DNA of 64,000 nt. Origin: Rhabdophis nuchalis (taxonomy: Eukaryota; Chordata; Lepidosauria; Squamata; Natricidae). A program made the translations under genes and the position numbers. The notes below the pieces were generated by a model, which worked only from the letters and a program-made list of their open reading frames with translations, made no database searches and was not told the DNA's origin. Position 1 is the first letter of the stretch; every line of letters starts with the position of its first letter. This document shows positions 21,501 to 36,500 of the stretch, in pieces. The stretch covers positions 78,826,715 through 78,890,714 of the forward strand of contig CM077646.1 of NCBI GenBank assembly GCA_039707465.1, given 5' to 3'.

Positions 21501-24500
21501 TTTTCAAGTGGGCTAAAGTTCATCTGAACTCATGAAGGCAGCAAAGAAGATCAGTTCCTGTCCTCCTCCGGTTTTCTCTCAGCCTGTAAAATAGGGAAGC
21601 TGAGAGATATACACTGTTCCCAGCCCTCACAATCTAAAAGGCAGAAGAAAATGGGTGGGTGGGGGGAACGACATATAATCCAACTGCAAAAACATGGACT
21701 TGGAACATGATCAAAGGAAGAAACTGCGGACAGAGGAGCAAAAGAGGCAGAAAAAACCATTCTGGTAGTGAAGCAGACAACTTCCCTCCTCCCCTTTCTA
21801 CCCTACAATTTACAAGCCAGTGTCTTCTAAACCAAGTAACCAAGAGAAAAAAAAGCAAAAAGAAAAAGCTACCACTGTATACAACATGATCATGAAGAAC
21901 AATCAATGCAAGAAACACCATTCATATTTTATTCCTATCGCTGTCAATTGTATCAATCTCCCATGCTCAACCTGTCTTCGTACCAGGAATCTGTCACCAC
22001 TGAGACCCTGTTAGGGCACAACGTTTCATCCCTTCACAACCCCTTCTCTTCCGGATATTTATATAGTGTTCAAAATTCATGTTTCACAGAATACATTAGA
22101 ATATTTCTTGTAAGAATTAACGCAGCCATGTCCTCCAAAAACACTCTTTTGATGCCTAAGTATGGATATGTGGCACAGAGAACATTCCCACGGAGACTGC
22201 ATTCATATCTAGGTGGAGTTATTTGTGACAATGAGGGAATTTAACGCTGCCTACATCAAAGAAGGCACAGGAACTCACAAGCTAGAAACCTCCAGAGAAT
22301 AATACTTCCACATACAATTATTGTAGATGATGCACCAAGCAAGAAATTGGACTGGATGACTGCTGAGACATCTTCTGTGACAATATTAGACAACAACAAA
22401 AACATAACAAGAACAACAACAACAACCCAAATAGTGGGATATAATGATAAAAAGTATGAAGATAATTAAGTAGTGGAGAATGAAATCTATAAGGCAGGCA
22501 AAGGAGAGTTAGTCTTTATCTTCGGAATGCTAATACTTTACATCTCACATAGTGTAAATGGTAATAGAACTGATCGATAGGAAGGCAACTATAGATTCAA
22601 ACTGAACTGGTGCACAAGATTTTAGATGAAACATGAGTATTGTTCAACCAACTGGAAACTAATCACAGTGCTATTTGATCTATAAAGCTTAAAACGGTCA
22701 CATTTTATTCTGAAAGTGAAATGTTTAAATAAAGAGAAGGTTGGCAAAAAAGATGTTGAAAGAATACGAACAGACAGCTTTCTTTCAAAGATACATTGAG
22801 GTTACTCAGAGCCAGAATAACACATGTTCATTTATGCTGAAAAGGCAATGCCTAAAGTATTTAAGAAAGGAAAAATTAGATTAGGTATCTGAGAATCCAG
22901 AAACCATGCAAATCATTAGATTTCAAATATTCTTTCTAAAGACTCCTAAAACAACTGAAATATGATATTGAGGTTCTTTCATCATAAATACGTAACAATT
23001 TAAGACTATTTTCTATAACAGAGTAGAAATATGAATCACTTTATTTACTAGGCAGCCGGCCAATATAATATCAACTTTTAAAGTGTTCCTGGTATTTTAT
23101 TTTGACAGAAGTTTCATCATCTAATCTGGTGGCACAAGTGTAAGTGCACTATTGTAGGCTAACTCTGCCCATAGCCTGAAGTTTGAACCTGATGGGACTC
23201 AAGGTCGAAAAATCTCAATGAAAGAGAAAATACATGTTTATGAAAATATGTATGGGATTAATGAAAAAAATTAATCTTCCAGTCACTGAAGTCTAGATTG
23301 TCAGGATTCCAAGTAACACCCCTAACGAAAAAAGACTCCAAGGGGCTTCCGGTTCCGGCTCCGGCGGCGACGGGCGAACTTAGGGTTCGCTCGCCGCTTT
23401 GATCCTTTTCCTGCCCCCCCACGGGGGCGAGAAGCCCCTTGTTTGGGGCTTCTCCCGTAAAGCCGGCTCGACAGGGAAGCCCCCCCCCCATGGCAGTGGG
23501 GAGAGCGACCCTGCTCCTCGGCTTAGGCGGAAGAGGACATGCTGCGGGGGGTCTTCCCTTCGCCAAAGGTTGGCGGCACCATTGAACTCCATGAAGAGAG
23601 AAGATCGGAAGAGTCGGGAGGCTTTTCGGGACCTCAGCTGCGAGCGGAGAGTGAGCGTTTAAAACTTTTTTTTTTTGTGTACTGTCAGCCGGGCTGAAAG
23701 GGACTGGAGGGGGGCGTTTGTTTAAAAAAAAAAAACCCTTGGACTAAAAGCGGCACTCGGAAATGCCTCGTTGTGAGGAATCGGAAACTTTTAATCTGGA
23801 TGGTCTTTAACAAGGGAAAGTACTTTGTGGCTTGTTTGCAATTATGTCTCGAGGTCTGGCTGAAACAGTTTCTTTTTTGCTTTTTAACCGCTTTCTCCCT
23901 CGGGCTCTGAGTTTGGGCGGAAAATGGCTTCTCTTTGTCCCCGACTGACTATGACCTATGGAAAATTACCAGTGTCTCTTTGCAACTTGGACTTCCTCTA
24001 ATTATTGATGAAGAATTTTCTTTTTTTGGATTTGTGTTTTCCTTTCTGGATTGCCTTCGTTATTATACCTATGGAGTTGGAAAAGCGTTTCTCTGTTGGT
24101 TTCTGAATTTTGCAGCTGTACAACTTTGAGAACTCTGGACTCCTGATCTGCCTTACCAGCCCCACCCTAAAAACGCCATTTTACTGGCACGGATTTTAAT
24201 AGCTAAACATGGCACAAGAAGCAACGCTCGCAAGCCTTGAACAAAGAATGACTGCCCTTGAAACTGTTATACAAAATTTGGTATCAGAAATTAAGGCCCA
24301 GAGGGCAGAAAATGTCAACTTCAAAAAGGAACTATTGGACACTCGAAAACAAGTGCTTGAGAATACACAGAAGAATGAAGAATTGAAAGGGGGGCTGGAG
24401 GGGGCTAAGGGAGAGATTAAAAATGTTTCTAATGAGGTTGTGGAAATAAATGCGCATGTGACTAGGATTGATTTGGAAAGGATGACATATTTTTTGAGAT

Positions 24501-27500
24501 TCCAGAATGTTTCTGAGATGGATGGTGAATGTCTCCCTGATCTTATGAGTACAATTATTGCAGACTATTTACATAAACCTAAAGAAGAGATCAGAGGGGA
24601 CATTGACCTAGTCTACAGAATAAATTCTGCATATGCTAGGATGAATGAAGTACCCAGAGAGATACATGTAAAATTTGTTAGAAGGTCAACCAGAGAGGAA
24701 ATCTTGAAGGTGCAAAGAGGGAGTCCTATGATTTACCAACAAAAGGAGATTACCATCTTGAAGCAGATTCCAAGAAAAATTAGAGAAGCCAGAAGGAAAT
24801 TTTCCTTCTTGTCTAAAACATTGTTTGATCATGGGATCTGGTTCAAGTGGGTGATACCCGAAGGGATGCTGGTGTTCTGGGAAGGAGGTAGAGTAAAGAT
24901 TAAAACAGTTGCTGAGGCGGAAGCCTTTCTTAAAAAACATTCCTCTGTCCTGGGAGAAGATCCAGGGGGGGCAGGGGGAGCCATGGCCCCGCCCGCTGGG
25001 GGCCCGGGGGAGAAGGGGGAAGATACAATTGCCAAGAGACTTAGATCTAAAAAATAACTTTGCCCTGGTTTTTCTTTTGAGTAATATTGTATGATATTTG
25101 TAATCTGGATTTTTGCAATTGACTGACAGTATATAACTGAAAAATTTAGGAATATGTACTTGCTCCCAGCTTGTAGTGTTATGTGAAATGTTTCTTTTCT
25201 TTCTTTTTAATAATGTAATTTGAGGTTCCGGAGGAGCCGACGACTTTGACGTGACCACTCTCAAAATTTCTATGTAACCCTTACCCTACCCCACAAAAAA
25301 TGTAAACTCAATAAAACTTTTTCAATAAATAAAAAAAAAAAAAAGACTCCAAGGCTTGAGGTTCCTCAAAGTTCCATTTTATTAGAGATGTCATATTGGC
25401 ACATCTGGGAAAACCCGAATCTGAAAGCTTCCAGGTTTTCCCCACCCAAAACCCTGCCCAACACCCACATGTCCATCACATGATCCAATCAGGCACTATC
25501 CTGTACTGCAGATGCCTCTCAGTCACCTCATCACAGCTGCAGGACTAAACGGCCTTTAGTTTCAGAGAAAGAATGTTATTTTGGCTATATATCACCCATG
25601 CTCTGTATAATCCCACCTCTCATTTTCCCACCGTAGAAAGTGGGGCAGGCCTGAAGTCCCAAAGATAAAAGATGGCTTACAGGTGTGACATAGATTTTCC
25701 TTCAATATAAGACACATAGTTTATACCAACCCTGAAAAGTATGAGTTGGAGAGGACAATCACCTCTATGATCTTCTTGTGGTCTCTCATTAGTATCTGGT
25801 TAGCTCATATGGAACAAGATTGCTGAATCTGAAAGGTCTTTATCTTCAGCAAGATATTTTGCACACATTCTTGAGTTATGTCACTACAAACTGTTGGCAT
25901 ATAAACTATATCTCTATTACTGCCTGCTTCCAGCACTGGATGACTACGTTTCATTTCCTAATACAATACTATTTGATATATACCCACAAAGAAAACTATG
26001 TATGTATCTAGAAAATGACAGCGTACCTAAAATATTTGTTACAATTTTCTGGTAGAAGACAAGTATAATTCAGTTTATACATTGGGTTAAAAATGTTATT
26101 CTTAGGTTTCTATGCAATTCCTGAGCTAAAAATTACTTCCTGGACACAAAAGTAAATATCTATAATCTTCTACCAAATGTATAATTTCCCAGAGCAAATG
26201 AATGATAATCTATGATCCCTGAAAAAAAAAAACAGGTTATGTTTTAGCCTGCAATCCCATAGAGCTGATGATTATATTACAATTACAGTCCTAGTGTGAC
26301 CACCTAGGGGATTTAACTAAATGCAGAAAAATGTTTACCCTTGAATAGAGAGTTCTGTTCTGGGGTTCTCTTTTCACCTGCCACAGAAGGCTCCAAGACC
26401 AATTATCTCTAAGGGTAGAAAGAGCTGTATTTCGGTATGGGTCAAGAGAAGTTGTGGATATTCCTTAGTAATACCCTGTTTCCCTGAAAATAAGACCTCC
26501 CCGGATAATAAGCCCAATCGGGCTTTTGAGAGCATATGCTAAAATAAGCCCTCCCCCAACAGTAAGCCCTCCCTGAAAATATTGCAACACAGCGGCAGCC
26601 ATGAGGTGATCACATTCGCTGCCTCCTGCACCCCAAAAATAATAAGATCGCTCCAAAAATAAGGCCAAATGCTTATTTCGGGAGTCAAAAGAAAATAGGA
26701 CCCTGTCTTATTTTCGGGAAAACACGGTAGCTCTAAAGCAGCATCTCATTTGTGTTGGCCTGACAAGGAATAATTCTCTTCCATTCAAGTCTTGGTGGTA
26801 AAGTGATTAGAATGCAGTATTGCAAACTAACTCTGCCCACAGTTTGGAGTTTGATCCTGATAGGCTTGAGGTTGACTCAGCCTTCCATTCTTCTGAGGTC
26901 AGTAAAATCCAAATTGTTGGGGGCAATATGCTGACAGTGTAAACTGCTCAGAAAGTGCTGTAATATACTATGGAGAGATATGTAAGTCTAGGTGCTATTG
27001 TTATTGAAACTATTAACACTGACTTGGAAGAAAAATCTTATATTCTTGATGTAGTGCCTATAGCTGTCATGAGCCTTTTAAATTTCTAAAATGATGGTTA
27101 CTGTTTTTGACTCTACCTCTTATAGCAGGACTGACTACTATCATTTTTAATTAATAATTTCATCATATGGGAAAGTGTACAAATAAAGTTAAAATATCAC
27201 TCTGCACTCTGTTCAGATTGCTAGTTTGAATAACAATAAAAATAGCACCTAATCCTAGACTTATATACCTCTCCATAGTACTTAACAGTACTTTCTGAGA
27301 AGTTTACAATGCCAGCATATTCAAATGTTCATACTGAACTCTGAAAATGGGGATGACAAATCCTACAAGAAATCTGAAAAAATATTGGGAGATCTTTTCT
27401 CGCCGATGAGAAATGTATTATTTTCCTGAACGTCAAAGATTATGAAATTCATTGTTCACAATGCAAAAAAATCTTTGAGACAAGGCCTTTATGTACTTAT

Positions 27501-30500
27501 GTATTACTAGTGGATGATTACTCACACAAAATGATTTCACAGAATTACATAATTATGAAGACTATATATATATATATATAATACTTCTTTATGTAAGAAT
27601 CTACTCATTCCTCCTCCTACATACTAGAAATAAGCAGTACACTACAACTCTCAAATGTGTTATTCTTTTGAAAAAGATTACCATATCCTAGAGATTAGCG
27701 TGCTTCAAGATCCTACCAGCCTTTGGCAAATTGCTGAAGACTTGGATGAGCTTCAGGACATGGGAGACAGGAGGTTGGATGGACCGTGAGACAAGATCTT
27801 ATAATATTGTAGCATGCTTGTTGGATTTGTTTCTTGGTAACCACTGAAGGAGTTTTTTTAAAAAAAAATGTTTTGTTGATATTATGGGGCAGGTATGACA
27901 CTCTTCCTTTTAGCTCTTTGGGAATTAAGAATGAAGCAATGTGAAATGCACTGATGACGTGAGGGGCCATATCCCTACACTTCACCTCTACAGTGGTGGG
28001 GAAAAAAACTAGTATTAATGTGAGCGGAGAGTGGAAACTGGCCCTGGCCAGACAGAAGGCATTGTGACACAAGGTAAAGTACGACCAGCTTGGAAGAGCT
28101 GGCAAGCTGAGTGCCACTAACTAATCAGTGTATAGCTAGCTGCCCCTTGCAGTACACCAAGGATGAGCACCCAAGCGCTGAATGAGATGATTTAGCAATC
28201 TATTTAAAGAGGCAACTGTACTTTCTTGTTTTTCTTTGAAGACGTTTAATTTCTGATCCTGAAGAAGATTCTTGGATGAGAAGGGAAACGTCTTCAAAGA
28301 AAAAACAAGTCCTGTTGCCTCTTGAAAAAGCACCTTTGGGACAACCATGACCTGGGATGACTGAGAATCTCCATAGAACTAGCAATCTAGGCTGTCAGGA
28401 CTGCATTGTGCACGTATAGATTTTCCATACGCTAAATAAATAATCTCCACAGTTATATATCCACATGGAAAGTAACACCTAAAAAAGTCTAATGAAAAGG
28501 TTTATGTTAAAATCTGAGGGTGTAAAAAGGGAGTTGGCTATAGAACACTATTTTTTAAAAAATTGCTATTAAAATGGGAATAGTGCCATAAACAGGTATG
28601 CTGTGGCACAAAATAAGCAATGGCTTAGGTTGCCATACATACCAAGGAATATTAGGAGCACGCCAACTGCAATCTGAAGTGCGAGTGAGATGCTGATGAG
28701 AGTGATCAGGGGAGCGTAGAATCCGAAAGAGGGTCCTTGCTCCATCACAGCTTTCAACTGGGATGCGTTGGCCATGAGCAAAGCGATATCCAACATGCTT
28801 TCGGCTGCACTCTTCTTATTGGCATAATGGTTCATGTTAATATGTCTATTTGTCCGTAGCCACCGTCTTCCACCCTGCAAGGCAAAAAACATTTCAAAGG
28901 CATTGCTCAGCAAAGATTTGACAGTACTCTAAACATGATAAGGGTGGGAAAATTAATAACTGGTTCAAAATAGTTACATGTTTGTTTGAAACTGTAACAA
29001 CCTTCCACAGGGACTGAAGGTAAAAAGGGAACAGTTCAGATTAAGGAGCTGTAGCATTGGCCATGCACGTTATATTGCAATATCTTAAAACAGGGGCCCC
29101 TAACCCCCGGTCCACGGGCCTATACCAGTCCTCAGCCTATCTAGAACTGGGCCACGCAAGTGGTGGGTGTGTGAAACTTTATTTGTGCATGTGCAGGTGC
29201 TAGCTTGCAGACATGTCTGCTATCTAGCTCCTGTGCTCCCCTTCTCCCCCCCACCCCACTGGTCTCTGGAGCAGGAAAGGTTGAGGATCGCTGTCTTAAA
29301 ACATTTCATTAAAACATATATTAAAATGGAAGAAGAAAGGAGAAAAAACATATAGCATTCACACCAGGAATATAACTGAGTCTAAATGTGACATATGTTC
29401 GGGAATTGACAGGAAACAGTTTAAGTGCCCATGTTTTAGCACAACTGCAAAGCTGGCTGAGGAATTTTGGGAGTTGAAGTCCACAAATCTTAAAGTTGCC
29501 AAGGTTGGAGACCCCTGCTTTAGCATATTTTTTCTTTTTCTCTATTTTATAAAAGTTTTGACTATGCCATTACTGAGGGGGGGAGGGGATATACTTCGTT
29601 TCTAAACACCTTTTTTTAGATATATAAAATCAGAATATATTTCTGATAATTCTCTTGAACTTAGGTCACGGTTTAGCCAGTAAACATTAAGATTTAGCAA
29701 TAGCATATTACTAAATACACAAAAAGCTGGGCCAAAAAGCACTTTCTACAGAGACAAAAATGTTTCCAAGTTTCCTCACTCACATCAGTTTCAATAGAAT
29801 TTTTTACAGATTCATTTTACTAAATTAATCATTTTATTAAGATAAAAAAGTTACACAAGAACATCAAATGTGTATTGAGATTTCCAGTCATCCAGGGCAT
29901 GGTTGCCCCAAAAGTGCTTTTTCAAAAGGCAACTGGACTTTCTGGGTTTTGTTTTGTTTTAAAGACGTTTCACTTCTCATTCAAAAAGCTTCTTCTGGTC
30001 AGAGCTGAAGAAGCTTCTTGGATGAGAAGCGAAACATCTTCAAAGTTAAAAACAGAAAATCCAGTTGCCTCTTGAAAAAGCACCTTTGGGACAAGAGCAT
30101 CAAACCAAATATTTAAATAGCAGCAAGTCTCATTTGAAAAGAAAAAAAAAAATACTGGATGCGCAGCTAATGTTTTTTGTGATAGTGTTTTGAGGATAAC
30201 TAGCTGCTGAAAATGACCTCTCTCCCATCTGACACTTTCTGCCATATTTATTTTCCACGTAAGCTCCAACTGGCTCCGAATTGTTTATATAGCAAATTGC
30301 TTGAGAGTTACATGGTATAAAAAAGAGTGAAATAATTGAAACATTAGCAATGTAGTGCAGCAGCAATATTAATGAGTGGGAAAAAAATCCCCATATTAAT
30401 TCTGTTCTTTTCCCACAGTCAAAAAGAGGAAACAGGCATGTTGTAATATCCTTTTTTTTTTTTTTTTGGTCAGGAATCTTGTTTCTGCTGTTTGCTCTTT

Positions 30501-33500
30501 GTAACTAATAAGACTTATGAAAATAAAGGACTAATCCAGCATACTGGCACCAAATAGCACCAAGAGTAAATCATGCGAGAATAAGATAAGAATAAGATAA
30601 GATCATGTGCAATTGGCCTAAAGAACAAATGGTGGCAGATAAAGATAGTCCTTGACTTTCCACAATTGAAAGTCTGGACATATAACCGTAAGTCATTGGG
30701 ATCATTGAGACACCCACATAATTGTTTCACTTAATGACCACAATCCTGGCCCTACTTGTGGTCATTAAGATAAATGTGCAGGTTGCTACCCAATATTGTC
30801 TTTCTAATAGTAAATTTTTTTTAAATCAAGAAATGAAAATGAAAAAAAGAAAAATAGTTATGTCAACAAAAGTCCATTAATGGTTACCAGAAATAACAGC
30901 ATATCTATTTTAACCTTGATCAAATAAACGAGGTTTATATTTCTTCTTTTTAGTTTTAACAATCTTGATTTTTAGTCCCTTCAAAAGCCCTAGAATTTGA
31001 TTTATTTTTATTTTTTTGTTTGTCCTTTGTCACAAAATTTTTGAAACCTTTCCACAAGTTTCCAACATAGGAAAATTATTCAGGATACTCTCTTGGTTTG
31101 TTATTTGTACAGCCATTTTAATTATGAATACATCAGCAGGCGGTTGCACTAGAAGACCTCCAAGGTCCCTAACAATTCTATTATTCTGTATTGAGTAAGA
31201 CTTTGCAGAGAACCAGATTTGAAGGGCAAACTGCAACATATATTTTTCCAAGGTTTCCTGGCAGTTGTGCATGACAACCTTGCTAGTACAGAAAAAGACA
31301 AATCTGCTTTAACAAGTTCCCAAAGTTGATATGTACACCACCTTATGCATTCTAAATCACATTTAGCTTTTTGAATCCAGATCTTTGCACAGCTGTGGTT
31401 TTTATACACCTGATGAGGCAGCAAGAAAAGATGTAGAGATCTTTTCAATGAAATGAGAGTATATATCATGACTGGACTCTCCCTTGTCCTCCAATACCTT
31501 TTTCTGCACTACAATTTGTCATTCTCTGTTAACATTCCCAGTTGAATCCTGAATCAAGAGCAAGGGCTTAGACTCCAAGACCTCCCAACTCTGTCATTCT
31601 ATTATTCTGTTAAACTCACTTTCACTTTGGGGGATTTTACAGCTTGTTCACTAGCAACATTTTTGAAACAGTAGCTTTATATAACTATTTTATTGCCCTT
31701 CAAAGTATGCCTACTATTTACCGCACTTGCCATATTTTACTCTTAAACTTTCACAAGTGTCATTACAATGAAGTTTATTGTAAGAGGACACGGTTCTACT
31801 TGGTATCAGGCTTGCTTCCATCAAACATTATTTTAATGAGGTCAGAATTAAAATCATGTTGAACTCAGAAAATTAGCATTTTAGCATTCAAAATTTAGCA
31901 ATGAACACAATTATTGGAATTATGCACCCAAAATATGTGTAAGTATTCACAAGGCTGCCTTTGCAATCAAAGATAAGATTTAGAACTTAGTAGAATATAG
32001 TTTCCCTATTTAAGACACATATTTAGAATCGCACAGGATATTGCTTCAGCTGAGTGTTCCCCCAACTCCCACAACTTTCCAGCATTTCAAAAAAAAAAAT
32101 ATCCATCTAATATTTTTTCAACATATTTGTCGGAAAATCCATTAGGTGTAGGAAAGAGCAACAGTGAGAAAAGGGTTTGTTTATTTAAGATTTTAGGTGG
32201 AGCTTAAGTGTTAAACCACAGTGAGAAATTTCATCATTTAGCCTATTGCTAATGTAAATACTGACCTTTTAATATTAAAAGCATCATTTCATGCTTTTTC
32301 CCCTAGACTACAGGTCTCTGCAACAACTCAGGTCTAGCTGTATGAATAGTAACTTTGTAGGTTAAGATGAAAATGACTGGGTATCACTGAATAAGAGTCA
32401 TAAAATGAAATATTGGAAGTATTGAAAGAAACTTTGTTTAACTCAAAGCAAAGGGAAAGAGGATTCATATATTCCACCAAGCACTTTCTTTGGATTCATC
32501 CTACTATAGTACTATGTAACACTGCCTTGAAGACTCTAGTAGGTTTTTCTGCCATATTGAGGGCAACACTGAAAATAGGCTTTTAAGGGTGAAACTGAAG
32601 CTTTAAGTCTCTGAAAGACTCAACCTACCATCCCCAATCTTCTTCCCAAAGGTTCACATCTATTTAGCGCCATCGATTCTGGTTTAGTACAATCTGCGAA
32701 ATGGCTTTTATATATATTTTCAATGGGGCCTATGGCTTGTTTCAGAAGACAAAGCACCCATTGTAAAGAATCTTGTAGAATTTAAGCATGTATATATTTT
32801 ATTTCCTTCTTTGGTTCCTTCTTTGTTCTTATCTCAATGGAATGCATTAGACAAATAAAATGAAAATACCTTTAAGTACACTAATGTAATTTGAATGGGA
32901 ATTCTCAGTTGTTTAATTGCCACAATTAACTGCTTCTCAGGATTTAAGTCCATTTATATCTACTTTTCACCTAGATATTTTCGGTCATTTCGGTCATTTA
33001 TTCAATTTATACCCCGCCCTTCTCCAATAGACTCAGGGCGGCGCACATGAATATTAAAAATACATACAAAACCATATAAAATTTTTTAAAAACTTATTCA
33101 ATGAAATCCTGCGCTAAAACCAAATTAAAATCCCCAAATTTAAAACTATCTAAAGTCAGTTGTGGAGGTTACGCTAGGCCGGCTAGATGGAACAAATGTG
33201 TCTTTAGACACTTGCGGAAGAGGCGGAGGTCGGAGAGACACTTGCGGAAGAGGCGGAGGTCGGAGATGGTGCGAAGTTCAGGGGGTAGGTCGTTCCAAAG
33301 GGCTGGGCCCGCCACAGAGAAGGCTCTTTTCCTATTTTAACATGCTATGATAGCAAGAAAGGGCTATCAACACCATACCTAAATATGAGGCAGACATTTT
33401 CATTTACATAAAAAGCCATTAAATGTTTAATCAAATTCTACTCTGCAAAAAAAATGTCTTTTAATGTTTTCCTCTCTGCAGAATATGCTTGAGGACATCC

Positions 33501-36500
33501 AAGCTCCTCAAGTACAAAATGCCAAATCGACAATTTTTCTACACAATTCCTTCATCACAAAAAGGAAGTCAAAAGTAGCCTTCACAGAATGGATTATTCA
33601 TTCCATCACAGATGAAGCATCACCATTGTATGATTCTATGTACTTAGACCCCCGGCACAATTTTCATGCCTGGACTAAGTCCTTTTATCCTGAAATAGGA
33701 CAGTTCCACAATTATACAACAATATATATTCCATGAAGAATCCCCCTCACTGAGACTGTTCCCAGCTGTTAAACTTATTACAATGAAGAACTCCTTTAGA
33801 CAGGATTATCAGATGTCTGAACAGGCAAAGGGAAACACTGACAATTGGAAAGAATAAATGGGGAGAAAAAGGAGGCAAAACTAACTACTTAACCTGTATG
33901 GCATCCCATCACAGTGAAAAACTGAAAAAAATGTACTTAGACCTACATGTATATGAAATGACATTTTCCAATATTAGAAAGGCTGGCTTTTCAATGATAA
34001 GAATCTATCAGACCAGATAGGAGCCAAAAGATCAGAGCCTGTTAACTCTCCTGAAGAAAACCTACCTACTCAAACAGCTGGACAATATTTGATTTTAAGA
34101 CTAAGACTGCCAGTCATGTCCTCCTTTTGCCAGAAGGCTGGTAATCCCCAATTCCAAGTTTGTCCTTTGCAGTTTCATGAAATAAAATAGAAAGCTGCCA
34201 AACAGACCAGCCTCATAGACATTGAACTGAATGCATGAAGCATGAGAATTGAACTACTTATACATTTTGAATTTAAATTCAGTGGGACCCTTTGTTAGAC
34301 AAGGTGCTCCTTGGCACATTTACATATACTGTTAATTAATTGGCAATACAGCTGGACTCTCTTCAAAAACAGAAAAAATATACTTAGATGCAAATATTCT
34401 TATTAAAGAATGCCAATACAGTTAATCTGCTAAAGTAGGTGGTTAACTACTTTAACTAACACTAAACCAGATGAGAAGCAGACCTTTTTCCTTTTTCTAT
34501 CGTTGCCACTTGCCAATTTGTTCTAAAGAATTCACAAGGCAAAGAGATGATACAACACGTAAGCAATTCATTTAAAAAAAGAGAAACGACCTTGTTGGAA
34601 TAGTAATTCAAAAATGTTGTTTAAGTTATTAGGAGACATCAGTCCCAATAATGAAATTATCTTGGGAGATACTACAAAAATTCTGTAGAATCTTGTAGTG
34701 ACTTGCCAATTATAACAATATCACTGAACAATGTGCCTGAACATGAAATAACATCTGGGCAAGTGGAGAAAGTAAACAAGAATCTGATTCATAGCATTAA
34801 TGCTATGACATGTCCATTTTCTAATTTCACTTCTGGCTGGCATACTGCCAATTCACTGAGACTCAAAATTATCAAACTAAGCAGCAGACAGTTATTTAAA
34901 AAACAGTACATAAACAAACTTTTACAGATGTCATAGTTCTGTCAAATGCTCAAACAGTCACATCTGGCATGTCCTATCTCTTGATAACCTCTGAGAAGCT
35001 ATTTCCTATTTGGTACCAAATAAGGAATAGATTAACCTATGAGGATGTAAATAAGGTGTTTGAAGAAATACAACCTATAACCTCTCAGCTTGAGTTTGAT
35101 ATTTCGTGAGTAACACAAGCTAAATAGAGTGACTGACTGAATATAAGAAATAAGTCGTATTTTTCTGAAATAGGAATTTTCTTCAGAGATGATGGACATG
35201 AAGACCCTTTTGTAGAATCCTTGTAACTATTATCTAATTCAAATATAATTTCTTTTCTTGCAAGGCAATGTCTGTTTGATTTCATATATTCCTGAATTAT
35301 ACTCTTGTTTTAGAACCATTTAGATTCTGACATGATATAAGACAAACATGTATTTTCAATGTATCTACAATATTCAGTACGACTTATTTTTTTAGGCAAA
35401 GTCTTATCAAGTCAAACTTGACTCCTGATGACATCATGAGCATGTCAACCTACAGGTAGTCCTCAACTTATGACCACAATTGGAACCAGAATTTCTGTTG
35501 CAAGCAAGACAGTTGCTATGTCAGTTATCTCTGATTTTATGACCTTTTTTGCCACAGTTGTTAAGCAAATCATTGCAGTTGTTAGGTGAGTCAGGTGGTC
35601 ATTAAGTAATTCTGGCTTTCTCTGTTGACTTTGCTTGTTAAAAACCAGGTGGGGAGATGTCAAATGGTGGTCACATAATTGGAGGATGCTGCAACATGAC
35701 TTTGCAAAGCACCCCTGAATTTTGATCATGTGATCATAAAGATTCTGCAATGGTCATAAGTGTGGGGACTGGTTGTAAGTCATTTTTGGTACCATTTTAA
35801 TTTCAAATGATCACTAAGTGAATGGTTGTAAGTCAAGAAAAAAGTATTTAATGACTCGTGTTCACTTAATGACCGTGGTATTTGCTTAACAACTGCCCCC
35901 AGTCATTAAATTGGGTCAAAGTATGATCATCAAAGCTTACAAGAGCAATTCCAGGCTCCATTGCTGTTGTAAATTGAGAACGATTTGCAGAGCAGCGACG
36001 TGGGCATCACCCACGGTTTTCATTAGGAACTATAAAATAGACTCCTTTGCCTCAGCCGAGGCGTCCTTCGGGAGAAGGGTATTACAACAAGTGGCCTCGG
36101 TTCCTGTGCTACCTGACACTGACTCTTCCCGCCCTGGGACAGTATAGCTTGGGTATGTCCCATCCTTGGACTCTCCAAGCAGCGCTATGGAGAACGACCG
36201 TTGTCTTACCTGAATGGTCCTTCTCGTAGCGCTGCGGGAGAGTCCAAGACCCGCCCAGGGTTTATATCAGGGTGCTAATGATTTCTGATTATTTCATAGA
36301 ATTGGGCGTCCTGTTCGGGAAAGACATTCGTTTTTTAAAACTGACCACAGGAAGGCAAAGGAAGCGTGGTCAAAGAAATTGTCACTCAGTTCGAGGGCAG
36401 CGAGGCTGATTTTACCCATCCTTGGACTCTCCCGCAGCGCTATGGAGAACTACCTGTGCTTCCAGATTACCTCCATTTCAAAAGGGAAATTAGCTAATGT

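Noticed and set aside
27713..28117. 134-codon minus-strand frame in NINJ1 intron 2
   Set aside because: It has no domain, no convincing splice sites and no place in the conserved NINJ1 protein.
28569..28913. NINJ2 as the identity of the ninjurin gene
   Set aside because: The HYANKKSAAESMLDIALLM and KYDLNNPAKHAKLDF segments fit ninjurin-1 better than ninjurin-2.
33464..33736. 90-codon plus-strand frame preceded by a splice-acceptor-like CTCTCTGCAG
   Set aside because: The translation resembles no family I know, no donor or partner exon was found, and it lies in NINJ1 intron 1 on the other strand.
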